Assembly: GCA_963556065.3 (NCBI GenBank)
Contig: CAUVYH020000019.1
Location: forward strand, 42,671 to 106,670
DNA from: JBAXTE01 sp963556065
Lineage (GTDB): Bacteria; Bacteroidota; Bacteroidia; Bacteroidales; WCHB1-69
Length of the DNA stretch: 64,000 nt
Direction of reading: 5' to 3'
In this document: positions 34,392 through 44,139 of the stretch, one piece after another
Layout: the number at the start of each line of letters is the position of its first letter
How positions within the stretch are numbered: the first letter of the stretch is position 1
Notes under the pieces: generated by a model
What the model saw: the letters and a program-made list of their open reading frames with translations, nothing else
Database searches by the model: none
What the model was told of the DNA's origin: nothing
Position numbers and translations under genes: made by a program

Positions 34392-34425
34392 CATATTTAT
34401 TTTGCTTTTTATCAATTTTATTCAG

Positions 34426-37400
34426 CTAATATAAACTATTTATAATGACTACTTTTTCGTGTTTAATTACTTTGTTATTTAATAAAATATTGAAATAGTA
34501 AATTCCATCTGTTAAGCTGAGTTGTATTGACATTGGCATCTCTTGCAAAACCGAAATTTTTTTGCTTGAAGAGACTAATTGTCCAACATTATTGTATATT
34601 TCCAATGTAATATTTTCGATGTTTTGATCGGTTGATATTATTATATTCCTTCCATTACATGGATTGGGATATAATGCGATTTCAGAATCAGTCAAGTAAT
34701 TGCATTTAGATGTCATAAGTTTTGAAATAGATGAGTGACCGTTATAGTCGGTTTGTTTAATTTGGTAATAAGTTTTTTTGTCGGATTTTTTTAAATCTAT
34801 AAATTGATAAGAATTCACTACGGTTGAATTTCCTGCTGCTTGAACTCGCCCGATTTCGAAAAAATTGACGGCATCATAAGATCTGTAAACGGTAAAATAA
34901 TCGTTATTTGTTTCGGAAGCTGTTTTCCAGGATATAATTTGCTTGTTTTCATCGCATTCGACTTTTGTTTCCAGCCAACACACAGGAAGAGGTGTGGAAG
35001 ATTTGGCAATTGTCCATCTTGAAAAATGGGTGGCATTTTGTGTTGCGGCTCTTGAAGAATAATCGGATAAAGGTCCTATGGACTGCCAATTTGTTCCGTA
35101 ATCGCTACTACGCCAGAGTTGAGTGCTTGAGAGAGTTACACTGTTGTCGAAGCGTTCAAACCAATTGAATGTTAAGTTTCGGCCCGAAACCGGTTGCAAT
35201 CCGGCAGTTTCGATATCCCAATATGCTGCAATTGATGAATTTCCTTGAATAGTGGATATTCCATTGTTACCTGTTACACGAGTTACAATAATTTCCGACA
35301 AATTATCGGATCCTCCGGATACACTTAATCCAGTATTCCCAAAGTTGCCTGAATTTGTGGATAAATTTTCACGTTTTTGTACTTTACCAATAATACAAGA
35401 TTCGTTATGTTCGTTTTCGAGAATGCTTGAATTTTTTAAAAAGATCGTATCATTTTGTGTGTTTAATAAACCATTTGTAAAAGTAACCCGATCAAAAATC
35501 TGAAGGTTTGATCCTAACGACACCTCTCCATTTACGGTTCTGTTTAAACTCATCCTATTTAATTCGTTCATTGTTGAATCGAAATAAATTGTTCCGGCAT
35601 TTCCTATTCCGTTAACATTCATATTACTCGATTCTATCCCTGTAAATAAGCCTGCACTTGGAGTTGTTCTGCTAAATGTTCCTGAAACGGTGAGTGTGTT
35701 GTTCTGAATATTAAATTTTCCATTAGATAAATCAATATCATTAAGAATAGCTAGATCCGATCCCAGAGATACACTTCCGTTTCGAATCAGCTGAAATTGA
35801 CTCAACATTTGTTTTCCTGTTTCAAAAACCAATGTTCCGCAAGAGTCATAACCGTCAATATACATTAAAGACTTGGCTGTACCTCCTAAAAGTCCGGTAT
35901 TTCTCGAAATAGTTCCGTCTAATATCAGGAGTGTTGTGTCGATGTTTAATGTCCCGCTTACAAGATTTAGATTGTTAGTAATTTGAGTTCCGTTTCCTTG
36001 TAAAGTAAGACCGGTTACATTATTTAATATCATTTTGGAAATACCCATTGTGTCAAGAATATCAGAATATGAGCCTGTGGATTCAAAGATCTGAGGAGTT
36101 GTTCCATCAAAAAGTATCGTTGAGTTTTCTTTTTCGGCATATAAATCACCGCGATGGTAGAGATTCCCTTTAATCGACAATTGATACGGTACATCGGAGT
36201 GATCCTGATCGTAAACCGAAAAACTGCACCCTTGTGGAATGGTTACGTGTCCGTAACATGCTACATCTCCCCACATAATGGCATTCGATGAAATAGTGGA
36301 AGATTTATAAAGTTCAATTTCCGGAGCTTTTCCTTTTATTGAAAACGTATTGGTTCCGGCAGGAGAAGTTGCGGTACCAATAAACAATTTTCCACCGGTA
36401 ATCGTTACATTATTTGCCACAAGGTTATACATTGGGAACCCTAAACTACTTGTGTATGATGGATTTATCAGCTCAATGGTTCCGCCGGATATATTTACAG
36501 TTGCATTGTTTCGAACATCAAACCATCCGGCGGCGGCAGACTGATTATTTCCATAGTAACCGCAGCGGATTTTTCCGGAACACATATTCAGGTTAAAAGA
36601 GCCCGTTCCATAATACACCAATGCCCCTGTACAAGTTAAAGTTCCTCCATTTACCACTAATGAAGATCCATCCATGAATTGTAAAAAATTATTGGCGCTG
36701 TTTCCTATATTAATGTTCCCTTGTTTAACGACCATTTTTCCATAACATGTGGTTGAACCATATCCTGTAATCCCGAAATTCGGATTATCAATAATTAATT
36801 GAAAGTTGCTTCCATTTGCGGCGGATGAGATTTGAGGTAATTGCCGGACGGCATCAGGACCTGTTGTTTGCATTCCCAACCGTGTAATCATGGAAAATGT
36901 TCCGCCGAATTTCAGGATGCCTTTATGTTCAAAACCACTAATACTGTAAAAGAAAAAACCATTTCCATCTAAATTGTTCGATCCCCAGCCAAGCAAGGTA
37001 CTTGGCTTTATTTCAACGGTATCCGTGGCATTGTCTTTAGAAATGGAGAGTCCTCCCAAATCGTTTTCTCCAGTCCCTTCCCATGTGGATTTTCCGCTTC
37101 CTTTAAAACGTACTTGTACGCACGACCAAATTCCCGACGAGTAATAATCATTGAATAAAATGCCATGTCCCGAATTAGCATTGTTTATAATATTCCCGTA
37201 AACTGAAAGCATGTGAATATAATTTCGGGCGGCATCATTTGCGGCGTTTGTTTGAAAATCGGCATTTCCGGACAATGTTACATTCCCATAAACAGTAAGT
37301 GTTTTTGCCGGATCTGTTGAACCGGAGCCCCAATAAAATTGAACTAATCCGTTAATCGTAAGGTTTTTACAAGAGTAATTGCCATTGATTATCAGATTGC

Positions 37401-37647
37401 TCCCGGCTCGAACGGTAACATTTGTGGTACTGGAATTTGGCACAGCTGTAGCTGTAGCCCATGCAGAACCATTGTATTTTTCCCAATTCGTAACGGTTGA
37501 CCATCCGCGATTAACGCCATCGGTATATCGGGTTCTGTAATCGCCGCTAACTTGTGCTCGTACAAAATAACTAATGAATAAAAACACTCCGCAGAAGCAT
37601 AAGGCTATAATTTTTTTGTAATTAACAGTTTTAACTTTTCCCATCAT
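34426..37647 (-). CDS. Large T9SS type A cargo protein
   Basis: 1073 residues. Signal peptide at about 1-31 (ending YFVRAQ). The body is a beta-solenoid-like, Asn/Gly/Thr-rich repetitive region (to about 850) with many short strands such as LTINGLVQFYW and VTLSGNADFQ. A FnIII-like segment (about 885-975, CWLETKVECDENKQIISWKTASETNNDYFTVYRS split) precedes the C-terminal T9SS type A sorting domain (about 990-1073, IALYPNPCNGR, LEIYNNVGQLV, DGIYYFNIL). Secreted and anchored or released at the surface. It ends 76 bp upstream of the LytTR operon start, in the same direction. The first or second Met may be the start. Confidence 0.9.
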   Translation of the reverse strand: MMGKVKTVNYKKIIALCFCGVFLFISYFVRAQVSGDYRTRYTDGVNRGWSTVTNWEKYNGSAWATATAVPNSSTTNVTVRAGSNLIINGNYSCKNLTINGLVQFYWGSGSTDPAKTLTVYGNVTLSGNADFQTNAANDAARNYIHMLSVYGNIINNANSGHGILFNDYYSSGIWSCVQVRFKGSGKSTWEGTGENDLGGLSISKDNATDTVEIKPSTLLGWGSNNLDGNGFFFYSISGFEHKGILKFGGTFSMITRLGMQTTGPDAVRQLPQISSAANGSNFQLIIDNPNFGITGYGSTTCYGKMVVKQGNINIGNSANNFLQFMDGSSLVVNGGTLTCTGALVYYGTGSFNLNMCSGKIRCGYYGNNQSAAAGWFDVRNNATVNISGGTIELINPSYTSSLGFPMYNLVANNVTITGGKLFIGTATSPAGTNTFSIKGKAPEIELYKSSTISSNAIMWGDVACYGHVTIPQGCSFSVYDQDHSDVPYQLSIKGNLYHRGDLYAEKENSTILFDGTTPQIFESTGSYSDILDTMGISKMILNNVTGLTLQGNGTQITNNLNLVSGTLNIDTTLLILDGTISRNTGLLGGTAKSLMYIDGYDSCGTLVFETGKQMLSQFQLIRNGSVSLGSDLAILNDIDLSNGKFNIQNNTLTVSGTFSRTTPSAGLFTGIESSNMNVNGIGNAGTIYFDSTMNELNRMSLNRTVNGEVSLGSNLQIFDRVTFTNGLLNTQNDTIFLKNSSILENEHNESCIIGKVQKRENLSTNSGNFGNTGLSVSGGSDNLSEIIVTRVTGNNGISTIQGNSSIAAYWDIETAGLQPVSGRNLTFNWFERFDNSVTLSSTQLWRSSDYGTNWQSIGPLSDYSSRAATQNATHFSRWTIAKSSTPLPVCWLETKVECDENKQIISWKTASETNNDYFTVYRSYDAVNFFEIGRVQAAGNSTVVNSYQFIDLKKSDKKTYYQIKQTDYNGHSSISKLMTSKCNYLTDSEIALYPNPCNGRNIIISTDQNIENITLEIYNNVGQLVSSSKKISVLQEMPMSIQLSLTDGIYYFNILLNNKVIKHEKVVIINSLY

Positions 37648-38013
37648 AATACATTCCCTTTTTTTCCCTTGTTAAAAGTATATTATTTAAGGTCTTACGA
37701 TAATTATTTAAGGGCAACTTGTGGGGATTATTTAGGGAAAGTGTGGATTTTTAAGGTGAAGGATCTGACGGATGTTTTTTTCCCGAACAACGACATTGGC
37801 TGTATTTTGCAGATGAAAAGTTTACACTCTTACAAGAGAGGAAGAAGCGCAAAAAATAAAAAATACAAACCCTTGTTTTTTAATTACAATAGACAGAATA
37901 TTATGTGTTTTTGCTTTTTTAGTCCACTAGTATTTCTCTTAAAATTGAGCTGCAAAATCCGAATTATTCCCCGATAACCGCAAAAGAAAATTAATAAACG
38001 GGAATTTAAAAAT
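37648..38013. other. Intergenic region upstream of the T9SS cargo gene
   Basis: 366 bp, AT-rich, between the tail-end of the hypothetical gene at 38014 and the cargo gene start. A frame at 37669-37977 has no family resemblance and odd composition. No clear promoter box, hairpin or RNA was recognised. Confidence 0.4.
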
Positions 38014-38952
38014 CTATTTCTGATACTTCCTGCGAATCATATCGTATAATTTTAAACTGGCATCAGAAGTTTCATCCCATTCAAACTTTTGTTTTAATAC
38101 ATCCAGATAATCAAAAGCCTGAGTTATTGAATTGAAGCTGTTTAGCAACAGGATGGCTTCGTTATAATCATCGCTGTTATTCTTGAACAACTCTTTTATA
38201 AATAAGAACTTTTCGTTTAGCCCGATTGATTTTACCAGATCGGTGATGGGCTTTTGCTGTAGCTTTTCAGCATAGCTAATATCTGTAGAAGTATTCCCTA
38301 TTTTTTCGTACAGCGATTTTTTTTCATCTTTAAACTGATCGGCAACAGAAGTTGATGTTGAAGCAAAAAGATTCCCAGTTGATGTTGCATGATTATTCAC
38401 AACTGTTTTCGAAGACTTTACGTTTTTTTGTTCTTCTTTAACGGTCTCGGAATTTGGCGCAACAACAACCGGTTTCGGTTTATTAACCGGTACTTCCGGC
38501 TCAACGGAAATTTCGATCGGTTCCTGCTTTTTCTCTTCAAATGCGGGTTTTGGCGAGGGCTCGATAAAAGGATCAACTATTTCTGAATCAACTTGTTTAA
38601 TAACTTCCGTTGAAAATTCTTCTATAATCCTTTCCGATTCTTTAACCGGTTTTATTTCCGCTATCGATTTTTTGGGAGCAATTTCTTCTTTTTGAATTTT
38701 AGACTCCGGCTTAACAATTTTTACCGGATGTTCGTTGTCCACAATAGCATCGGTTAATCGCTCTATTAATTTGGAGTTTAGTTTATCTAATTGAGTATAA
38801 TTTGTATATAACTTGCGAATGTTTTCGCGGACCAGATCCAACTCGATCTGGGGAATTTGTCCTTCTGTATATGTTAAAATGATTTCCGTTTGTTCGGCGA
38901 TAACCTCTAAAATTGTTTTAATTTCTTCCTGTTGAATGTTTGTTGAGCTCAT
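38014..38952 (-). CDS. Conserved hypothetical cytoplasmic protein with low-complexity linker
   Basis: 312 residues in three parts: an N-terminal coiled/helical region (1-85, including a run of Gln/Glu/Ile), a Glu/Lys/Pro/Val-rich disordered linker (about 88-205), and a C-terminal helical domain (about 220-312, with KSIGLNEKFLFIKELFKNN and FDYLDVLKQKFEW) that I recognise as a recurrent Bacteroidota module. No signal or membrane segment. Function unknown. Divergent from tdk with overlapping promoter regions. Confidence 0.7.
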   Translation of the reverse strand: MSSTNIQQEEIKTILEVIAEQTEIILTYTEGQIPQIELDLVRENIRKLYTNYTQLDKLNSKLIERLTDAIVDNEHPVKIVKPESKIQKEEIAPKKSIAEIKPVKESERIIEEFSTEVIKQVDSEIVDPFIEPSPKPAFEEKKQEPIEISVEPEVPVNKPKPVVVAPNSETVKEEQKNVKSSKTVVNNHATSTGNLFASTSTSVADQFKDEKKSLYEKIGNTSTDISYAEKLQQKPITDLVKSIGLNEKFLFIKELFKNNSDDYNEAILLLNSFNSITQAFDYLDVLKQKFEWDETSDASLKLYDMIRRKYQK

Positions 38953-38984
38953 ACCGCAATAAAATAAAATTAGAAAAAAAATTG

Positions 38985-38992
38985 TATATTTG
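38985..38992 (+). promoter_or_regulatory. -7 box TATATTTG of tdk
   Basis: Perfect match on the plus strand, 51 bp before the tdk ATG. It lies inside the leader of the divergent gene. Confidence 0.45.
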
Positions 38993-39035
38993 TCGATGAA
39001 AATCGACCATAAAAGTAATTAAAATTCCGACACTG

Positions 39036-39043
39036 CAAATATA
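39036..39043 (-). promoter_or_regulatory. -7 box TATATTTG of the gene at 38014-38952
   Basis: Perfect match on the minus strand, adjoining the tdk start codon; the leader to 38952 would be about 76 nt. Its transcript and the tdk transcript would overlap at their 5' ends. Confidence 0.45.
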
Positions 39044-39631
39044 ATGTTTTTAGAAAATACAAACAATCGTGATCGGCATAAAGGATGGATTGAAGTAATC
39101 TGCGGCTCCATGTTTTCGGGAAAAACGGAAGAGCTTATCCGACGGCTCAACAGAGCACGGATAGCAAAACAAAAAGTAGAAATTTTCAAACCGGCTATCG
39201 ATGTTCGCTATGATGAAGTGAATGTGGTTTCTCACAACGAAAATGCTATTGCTTCAACGCCCATACAAAGTGCCGAACAGATTTTGCTGATGGCAAACGA
39301 TGTTGAAGTGGTCGGTATTGATGAAGTGCAGTTTTTCGATAACGAAATTGTGAATGTTTGTAATAAGCTTGCAAATAAGGGAATTCGAGTAGTAGTTGCC
39401 GGATTGGATATGGATTTTCAGGGCAAACCGTTTGGCCCTATGCCACAGTTGTTGGCCATTGCCGAGCAGGTGACAAAAGTTCATGCCATTTGCATGTCGT
39501 GTGGCGATTTGGCTCACTATTCACACCGAACGGCAGCCGGTAAAAAGCTGGTAATGCTTGGTGAAATGGATGCTTATGAGCCGTTGTGTCGAAAATGCTT
39601 CAACGAATTACATTCCGATGAAGAAAAATAA
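39044..39631 (+). CDS. tdk: Thymidine kinase
   Basis: 195 residues, type II thymidine kinase for pyrimidine salvage. P-loop GSMFSGKTEE (about 21-30), IDEVQFF (DExQ-type Walker B, about 92-98), lid and substrate loop (RTAAGKKLVMLGEMDAYEP), and zinc-binding cysteines in CMSCGD and CRKCFN. The start follows overlapping divergent promoters. Full length. Confidence 0.95.
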   Translation: MFLENTNNRDRHKGWIEVICGSMFSGKTEELIRRLNRARIAKQKVEIFKPAIDVRYDEVNVVSHNENAIASTPIQSAEQILLMANDVEVVGIDEVQFFDNEIVNVCNKLANKGIRVVVAGLDMDFQGKPFGPMPQLLAIAEQVTKVHAICMSCGDLAHYSHRTAAGKKLVMLGEMDAYEPLCRKCFNELHSDEEK

Positions 39632-39692
39632 ATATGATTAGGGCAGCACATTGCCGCATAACGACAGTTCAAAATATTTCAATCAAAAATCG

Positions 39693-39700
39693 TATCTTTG
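39693..39700 (+). promoter_or_regulatory. -7 box TATCTTTG of lepA
   Basis: Perfect TAnnTTTG match, 68 bp before the lepA ATG. Confidence 0.5.
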
Positions 39701-39768
39701 CGCCAAAATCATAAGGAGCGATAAATTGCACCGCTAAAATAAATATTTATAACAGATTAGAATTCAGA

Positions 39769-41556
39769 ATGAAAAACATACGAAATTTCTGCATTATTGC
39801 ACATATCGATCATGGTAAAAGCACCATCGCCGACCGTTTATTACAATATACAGGAACCGTTTCGGAACGCGATATGGTCACCCAGGTTCTCGATGATATG
39901 GATCTGGAACGCGAACGTGGGATTACCATAAAGAGTCATGCTATTCAAATGGATTTTGTCTATAAGGGTGAAAAATTTGTACTCAACCTGATCGACACTC
40001 CGGGACATGTTGATTTTTCGTATGAGGTCTCCCGCTCAATTGCTGCTTGCGAAGGTGCTTTACTTATTGTAGATGCAACGCAAGGTATTCAGGCACAAAC
40101 CATTTCCAATCTTTACCTGGCCATCGAACACGATCTGGAAATTATTCCAGTGCTCAACAAAATGGATATGGACAGTGCCATGCCCGAAGAGGTGAAAGAC
40201 CAAATAGAAGACCTTATCGGTTGCGATCGGGATGATATTATCGAAGCCAGCGGAAAAACAGGAATGGGCATTCCTGAAATTTTAGATGCCATTATTAACA
40301 GAATTCCGGAACCCAAAGGAGATCCTGATGCACCTCTTCAAGCTCTGATTTTTGATTCTGTGTTTAACTCTTTTCGGGGAATTATTGCATACTTTAGAAT
40401 TTTTGACGGAACCATTAAAACCGGTGATTTTGTAAAATTTATATCTACCGGAAAAGAATATAATGCCGATGAAGTCGGGGTGCTAAAAATGAAGCAGGAA
40501 CCTAAAAATCAGCTTTCTGCGGGGGATGTAGGCTATATTATCTCGGGAATTAAAACCAGTAAAGAAGTTCGGGTTGGAGATACCATCACTCACGTGAATC
40601 GTCCTACCACAAATGTCATAAGTGGCTTTCAAGAAGTAAAACCGATGGTGTTTGCGGGAGTTTATCCCATCGATGCCGATGATTATGAAGAGTTGCGTTC
40701 TTCGCTCGAAAAACTCCAGCTCAATGATGCTTCCCTTACTTTTGAGCCCGAATCGTCAGCAGCTTTGGGATTTGGGTTCCGCTGCGGTTTTCTCGGATTA
40801 CTCCACATGGAAATCATTCAGGAACGCCTTGATCGGGAATTCGACATGGATGTAATTACAACGGTACCGAATGTTTCTTTTAGAGTGCATACCACCAAAG
40901 GCGATCTTATTGAAGTTCACAATCCCAGCGGAATGCCGCCGATTCCAAACATTGAACTGATAGAAGAACCGTATATTCTGGCTCAAATTATTACTAAGGC
41001 CGATTACCTTGGGAATATTATGAAACTGTGTATCGATAAACGGGGAATTTTACTCAATCAAGTTTATTTGACCAGCAATCGGATTGAAGTGACCTTTGAT
41101 TTGCCTTTGAGTGAAATTGTAATCGATTTTTACGATCGATTAAAGAGCATCTCTAAGGGCTATGCTTCTTTCGACTACCATATCAAGGATTATAAACCGG
41201 CCAAGTTAGTGAAATTGGATATTTTACTCAACGGCGATTCCGTGGATGCGCTTTCTACATTGATTCATGTGGATAATGCATACGACTTTGGTCGCAGAAT
41301 GTGCGAAAAGTTAAAAGAGTTGATTCCACGACAACAATTCGATATTGCTATTCAGGCTGCATTGGGGGCCAAAATTATTGCCCGTGAAACGGTAAAAGCC
41401 GTCCGTAAGGATGTTACTGCCAAATGTTATGGTGGGGACATTACCCGAAAACGAAAACTGCTGGATAAACAGAAAAAGGGTAAAAAGCGGATGCGTCAAA
41501 TAGGAAACGTAGAAGTTCCACAATCGGCATTTATGGCGGTTTTAAAGCTGGATTAG
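39769..41556 (+). CDS. lepA: Elongation factor 4 (back-translocase GTPase)
   Basis: 595 residues, the normal LepA length. GTP-binding motifs AHIDHGKST (about 10-18), DTPGH (about 77-81) and NKMD (about 131-134) are present, as are the EF-G-like domains III and V and the LepA-specific C-terminal domain (YGGDITRKRKLLDKQKKGKKRM split, near 545-570). It acts on stalled ribosomes. Alone on its transcript; nothing unusual. Confidence 0.97.
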   Translation: MKNIRNFCIIAHIDHGKSTIADRLLQYTGTVSERDMVTQVLDDMDLERERGITIKSHAIQMDFVYKGEKFVLNLIDTPGHVDFSYEVSRSIAACEGALLIVDATQGIQAQTISNLYLAIEHDLEIIPVLNKMDMDSAMPEEVKDQIEDLIGCDRDDIIEASGKTGMGIPEILDAIINRIPEPKGDPDAPLQALIFDSVFNSFRGIIAYFRIFDGTIKTGDFVKFISTGKEYNADEVGVLKMKQEPKNQLSAGDVGYIISGIKTSKEVRVGDTITHVNRPTTNVISGFQEVKPMVFAGVYPIDADDYEELRSSLEKLQLNDASLTFEPESSAALGFGFRCGFLGLLHMEIIQERLDREFDMDVITTVPNVSFRVHTTKGDLIEVHNPSGMPPIPNIELIEEPYILAQIITKADYLGNIMKLCIDKRGILLNQVYLTSNRIEVTFDLPLSEIVIDFYDRLKSISKGYASFDYHIKDYKPAKLVKLDILLNGDSVDALSTLIHVDNAYDFGRRMCEKLKELIPRQQFDIAIQAALGAKIIARETVKAVRKDVTAKCYGGDITRKRKLLDKQKKGKKRMRQIGNVEVPQSAFMAVLKLD

Positions 41557-41642
41557 AAAGCAATACAGCATTTTCCACTCGTTTTTTGAAGCAAGTAGGA
41601 AGATGAAAAGTATAAAGAAATGGTTTTTAAGCATCAGTAGCT

Positions 41643-42032
41643 TTACTTTAGAAAAATTAAAGTTAGCTTTTCTTTTCCTAATGTTGTCATTGCTTTCTGA
41701 GCATCTTTATAGGTTTTGAATACTGTGAATCCGGAGATGTTTTCCGTCAACTCAATCACACCAAATAGCTGCTCCTCAATATTTATAACCGCAATCGCAA
41801 ATTTCGGTTCTTTTCTATTGTTCCAGTCGGGAGTCCAGTCCTGATTGTAAAACTTCGACACATTTATCATATCATTGATACACAGCCATTTGTCAATATG
41901 TGCTTGCGATGTGCAATTGTTACGATCGGCATACAACGTTGTTCTGTTCGACTTGATTTTTCCAAACATATCTACAAACCAAACTATTTGGTTATAAAAC
42001 AAGGATTTCATGATCTCTTCAAATGTTGTCAT
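41643..42032 (-). CDS. Hypothetical protein
   Basis: 129 residues, no signal or membrane segment, mixed alpha/beta (AIAVINIEEQLFGVIELTE, then FTVFKTYKDAQKAMTTLGK). No recognised domain. ATG at 42032 or 42011. It is 85 bp downstream of the DUF3857 gene at 42118 on the same strand and could be the last gene of that transcript. No function assigned. Confidence 0.5.
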   Translation of the reverse strand: MTTFEEIMKSLFYNQIVWFVDMFGKIKSNRTTLYADRNNCTSQAHIDKWLCINDMINVSKFYNQDWTPDWNNRKEPKFAIAVINIEEQLFGVIELTENISGFTVFKTYKDAQKAMTTLGKEKLTLIFLK

Positions 42033-42117
42033 CGTTTCTGTTATTGATTCTTCAAATGTTGTTTATAAATTTTTGGAATTGTCGAAGATGATACATCACT
42101 GCTTGTATTTGCAATGG

Positions 42118-44139
42118 TTATAATTTTTTTTCAAGCACCAGACTGCGTTTGTTGAAATCGGCAGCCGCATTGATTACTTTTCTAAAAGATTCGAATTGTT
42201 CAATCGGGTATTGCAAAGATTTATAGTATTCTGAGATTTCAACGATTATTGTGTTCCCGTTTCTGGTTGCTTTGGAGACAAATCCGGCAGACGGATTTTC
42301 ACCATCATTAAGTACCACGTTGATATCCATAGGTGTGATATCGGCAACCGTATATCCTTCGGGAATTTCAAATACAATTTTTCGATAATAATAGTGAATT
42401 CGTTGCACATCTACCGGTTGATATCTCTTTTTTACGTTGTAGAGTTCGGATTGGGGTCCGATGATTTGACCCAATTTTACCACATATTTATTTCCTGCTT
42501 GTTCTACCAGTGGCCCGTGGCCTTTCCCTTCGATGATAAATGGTTTGATCAGCAAGTCTTCAGGTGCGTCGTTTTTAACGCTGTACGAGTCGAAGGTCAG
42601 CACATCGGAAAGAGCAGTATAAAGCTGCGCGTATTTTTGTTTCTTTTCCGGTTCCATTAGTCGGTAGTAAGGCTGAATAAAAATGGCGGCTTCTCCTATG
42701 AGTGTTTTTTTTATGGTCGCTTTCAGGGTTGTCATTTCATCATCCAAACTCGCATACACTTCTAAAGAGTCTCCATTTTGAGTATATGGAGGTGCCGTAA
42801 TTAGTTTTGATTTATATTTGAAAGAGGTGAGATTATCTACTTTTATTGTGGACATGAATACGCCATAGTTATTAAAATATGCAGAAGAAAAATAGCCCAA
42901 TCGATATTCATATTCCGATGGTTCCATAAACTTCTTCAGATTTGGAAAATAGAGAAGAAGGTCATCAATAAAATTCCATCCGTCGAAACTTGCATCAAAC
43001 TGTCGATCGTTTCTATCGCAAGTTCCCACAACTTCAATCGGAATTTCTGCCATTTGATATAAGTTTACCAACAGAATCATCATTCCCATCTTGTTGGTAT
43101 ATTTGTTTTTAACGGTTTCCGTAATATTTTGAGCATCTATCTTAACACCATCCACTAAAGCAATGTTGTTTTTTACCCAATCTTCTATTTTCCGAACGGC
43201 TTGTTCTTCGGGAATACCTTTAATGTCAATTATTTTAAGTGTTTTTTTAAGCACTTTGGCGTGTTTGTTTTCTTCATCAAAGATAAACGAGTAGTATGTA
43301 TGGCAAGCATCGTCGAGTGACTTTAGCCGAGAGCTGTTTTGAGCCAAATTATAAGCAATAGTAAATTCCACACGTTGTTTATTGGCATCGTTCAGCGCAT
43401 ATTGTTCTTTCGGAAGAGCCGGCACACTGTCCATTTTGGTGTAATAATGCCATTTTTTCTTATCTTCCAGCAATGTATCCTTTGGGGTTGTAAAGCCGTT
43501 GTATCCCTTGGTCATTATTTTTAAATTTGATGGAGAGTAAATTTCAAATTCTACATTGTATGATGGAATTGTTGATTGCATCCAGTATTTTCCCGAAATC
43601 TGAGGTTCTTTTTTGAGCACATAATAGTACTCTATAATTCCAGGAGTTGATGCTCCTTCGATGGCAAATTGCTGATATCCTGAGTTTTCGGTGTCTTTGT
43701 TTTTTATCTCTTTAATGTTTTTCTTATCGACATACGTGACCTTGTTATCGGAAGAAATAAAACGAGCTTTAATATCAATAAGCTCTTTTACGCCATTCAT
43801 TGAGATATATATTTTATTAAATCCGTCAAGAGCATCACTGCTGAGAACCAAATATTTACGATGAACCGTGTAATAGGTAAACAGTTCCCCGCTAGTTTTA
43901 TCATAAACATGTTCGAGCAGGTATTTTGTTTTTAAGCCATAAGCTTCATATTCTTTATAACTGTTCAAATTATACGAAAAGAACGGGATAGAATCCCACT
44001 GATAGTTTTTATACTCAAAATCTTGCGTTTTTCCCGAAAAATTGATCATCAACAAGAGTCCGATGATTACGATATCTTTCAAAATTCGCTTGTTTTTTTC
44101 AACTGTTTTTTTCATTGGTTTTTTATTTTGAAGGTTCAT
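42118..44139 (-). CDS. DUF3857 transglutaminase-like protein lacking catalytic residues
   Basis: 673 residues. Membrane anchor or signal at about 20-36, then DUF3857 (about 60-250) and a transglutaminase-like domain (about 300-400). Aligning it with its neighbour, the active-site YGDC segment (Cys340 there) becomes YTNK (Lys350 here), and the His/Asp positions around GWNFIDD are also lost. The fold appears kept without chemistry. The start at 44139 overlaps the upstream gene by 17 bp; ATG at 44115 is an alternative that would leave a 7-bp gap. Last main gene of the S4-MORN-DUF3857 unit. Probably periplasmic or membrane-attached. Confidence 0.82.
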   Translation of the reverse strand: MNLQNKKPMKKTVEKNKRILKDIVIIGLLLMINFSGKTQDFEYKNYQWDSIPFFSYNLNSYKEYEAYGLKTKYLLEHVYDKTSGELFTYYTVHRKYLVLSSDALDGFNKIYISMNGVKELIDIKARFISSDNKVTYVDKKNIKEIKNKDTENSGYQQFAIEGASTPGIIEYYYVLKKEPQISGKYWMQSTIPSYNVEFEIYSPSNLKIMTKGYNGFTTPKDTLLEDKKKWHYYTKMDSVPALPKEQYALNDANKQRVEFTIAYNLAQNSSRLKSLDDACHTYYSFIFDEENKHAKVLKKTLKIIDIKGIPEEQAVRKIEDWVKNNIALVDGVKIDAQNITETVKNKYTNKMGMMILLVNLYQMAEIPIEVVGTCDRNDRQFDASFDGWNFIDDLLLYFPNLKKFMEPSEYEYRLGYFSSAYFNNYGVFMSTIKVDNLTSFKYKSKLITAPPYTQNGDSLEVYASLDDEMTTLKATIKKTLIGEAAIFIQPYYRLMEPEKKQKYAQLYTALSDVLTFDSYSVKNDAPEDLLIKPFIIEGKGHGPLVEQAGNKYVVKLGQIIGPQSELYNVKKRYQPVDVQRIHYYYRKIVFEIPEGYTVADITPMDINVVLNDGENPSAGFVSKATRNGNTIIVEISEYYKSLQYPIEQFESFRKVINAAADFNKRSLVLEKKL

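Noticed and set aside
37669..37977. 102-residue frame upstream of the T9SS cargo gene
   Set aside because: Odd composition, no domain, and it overlaps the expected promoter region of the minus-strand gene.
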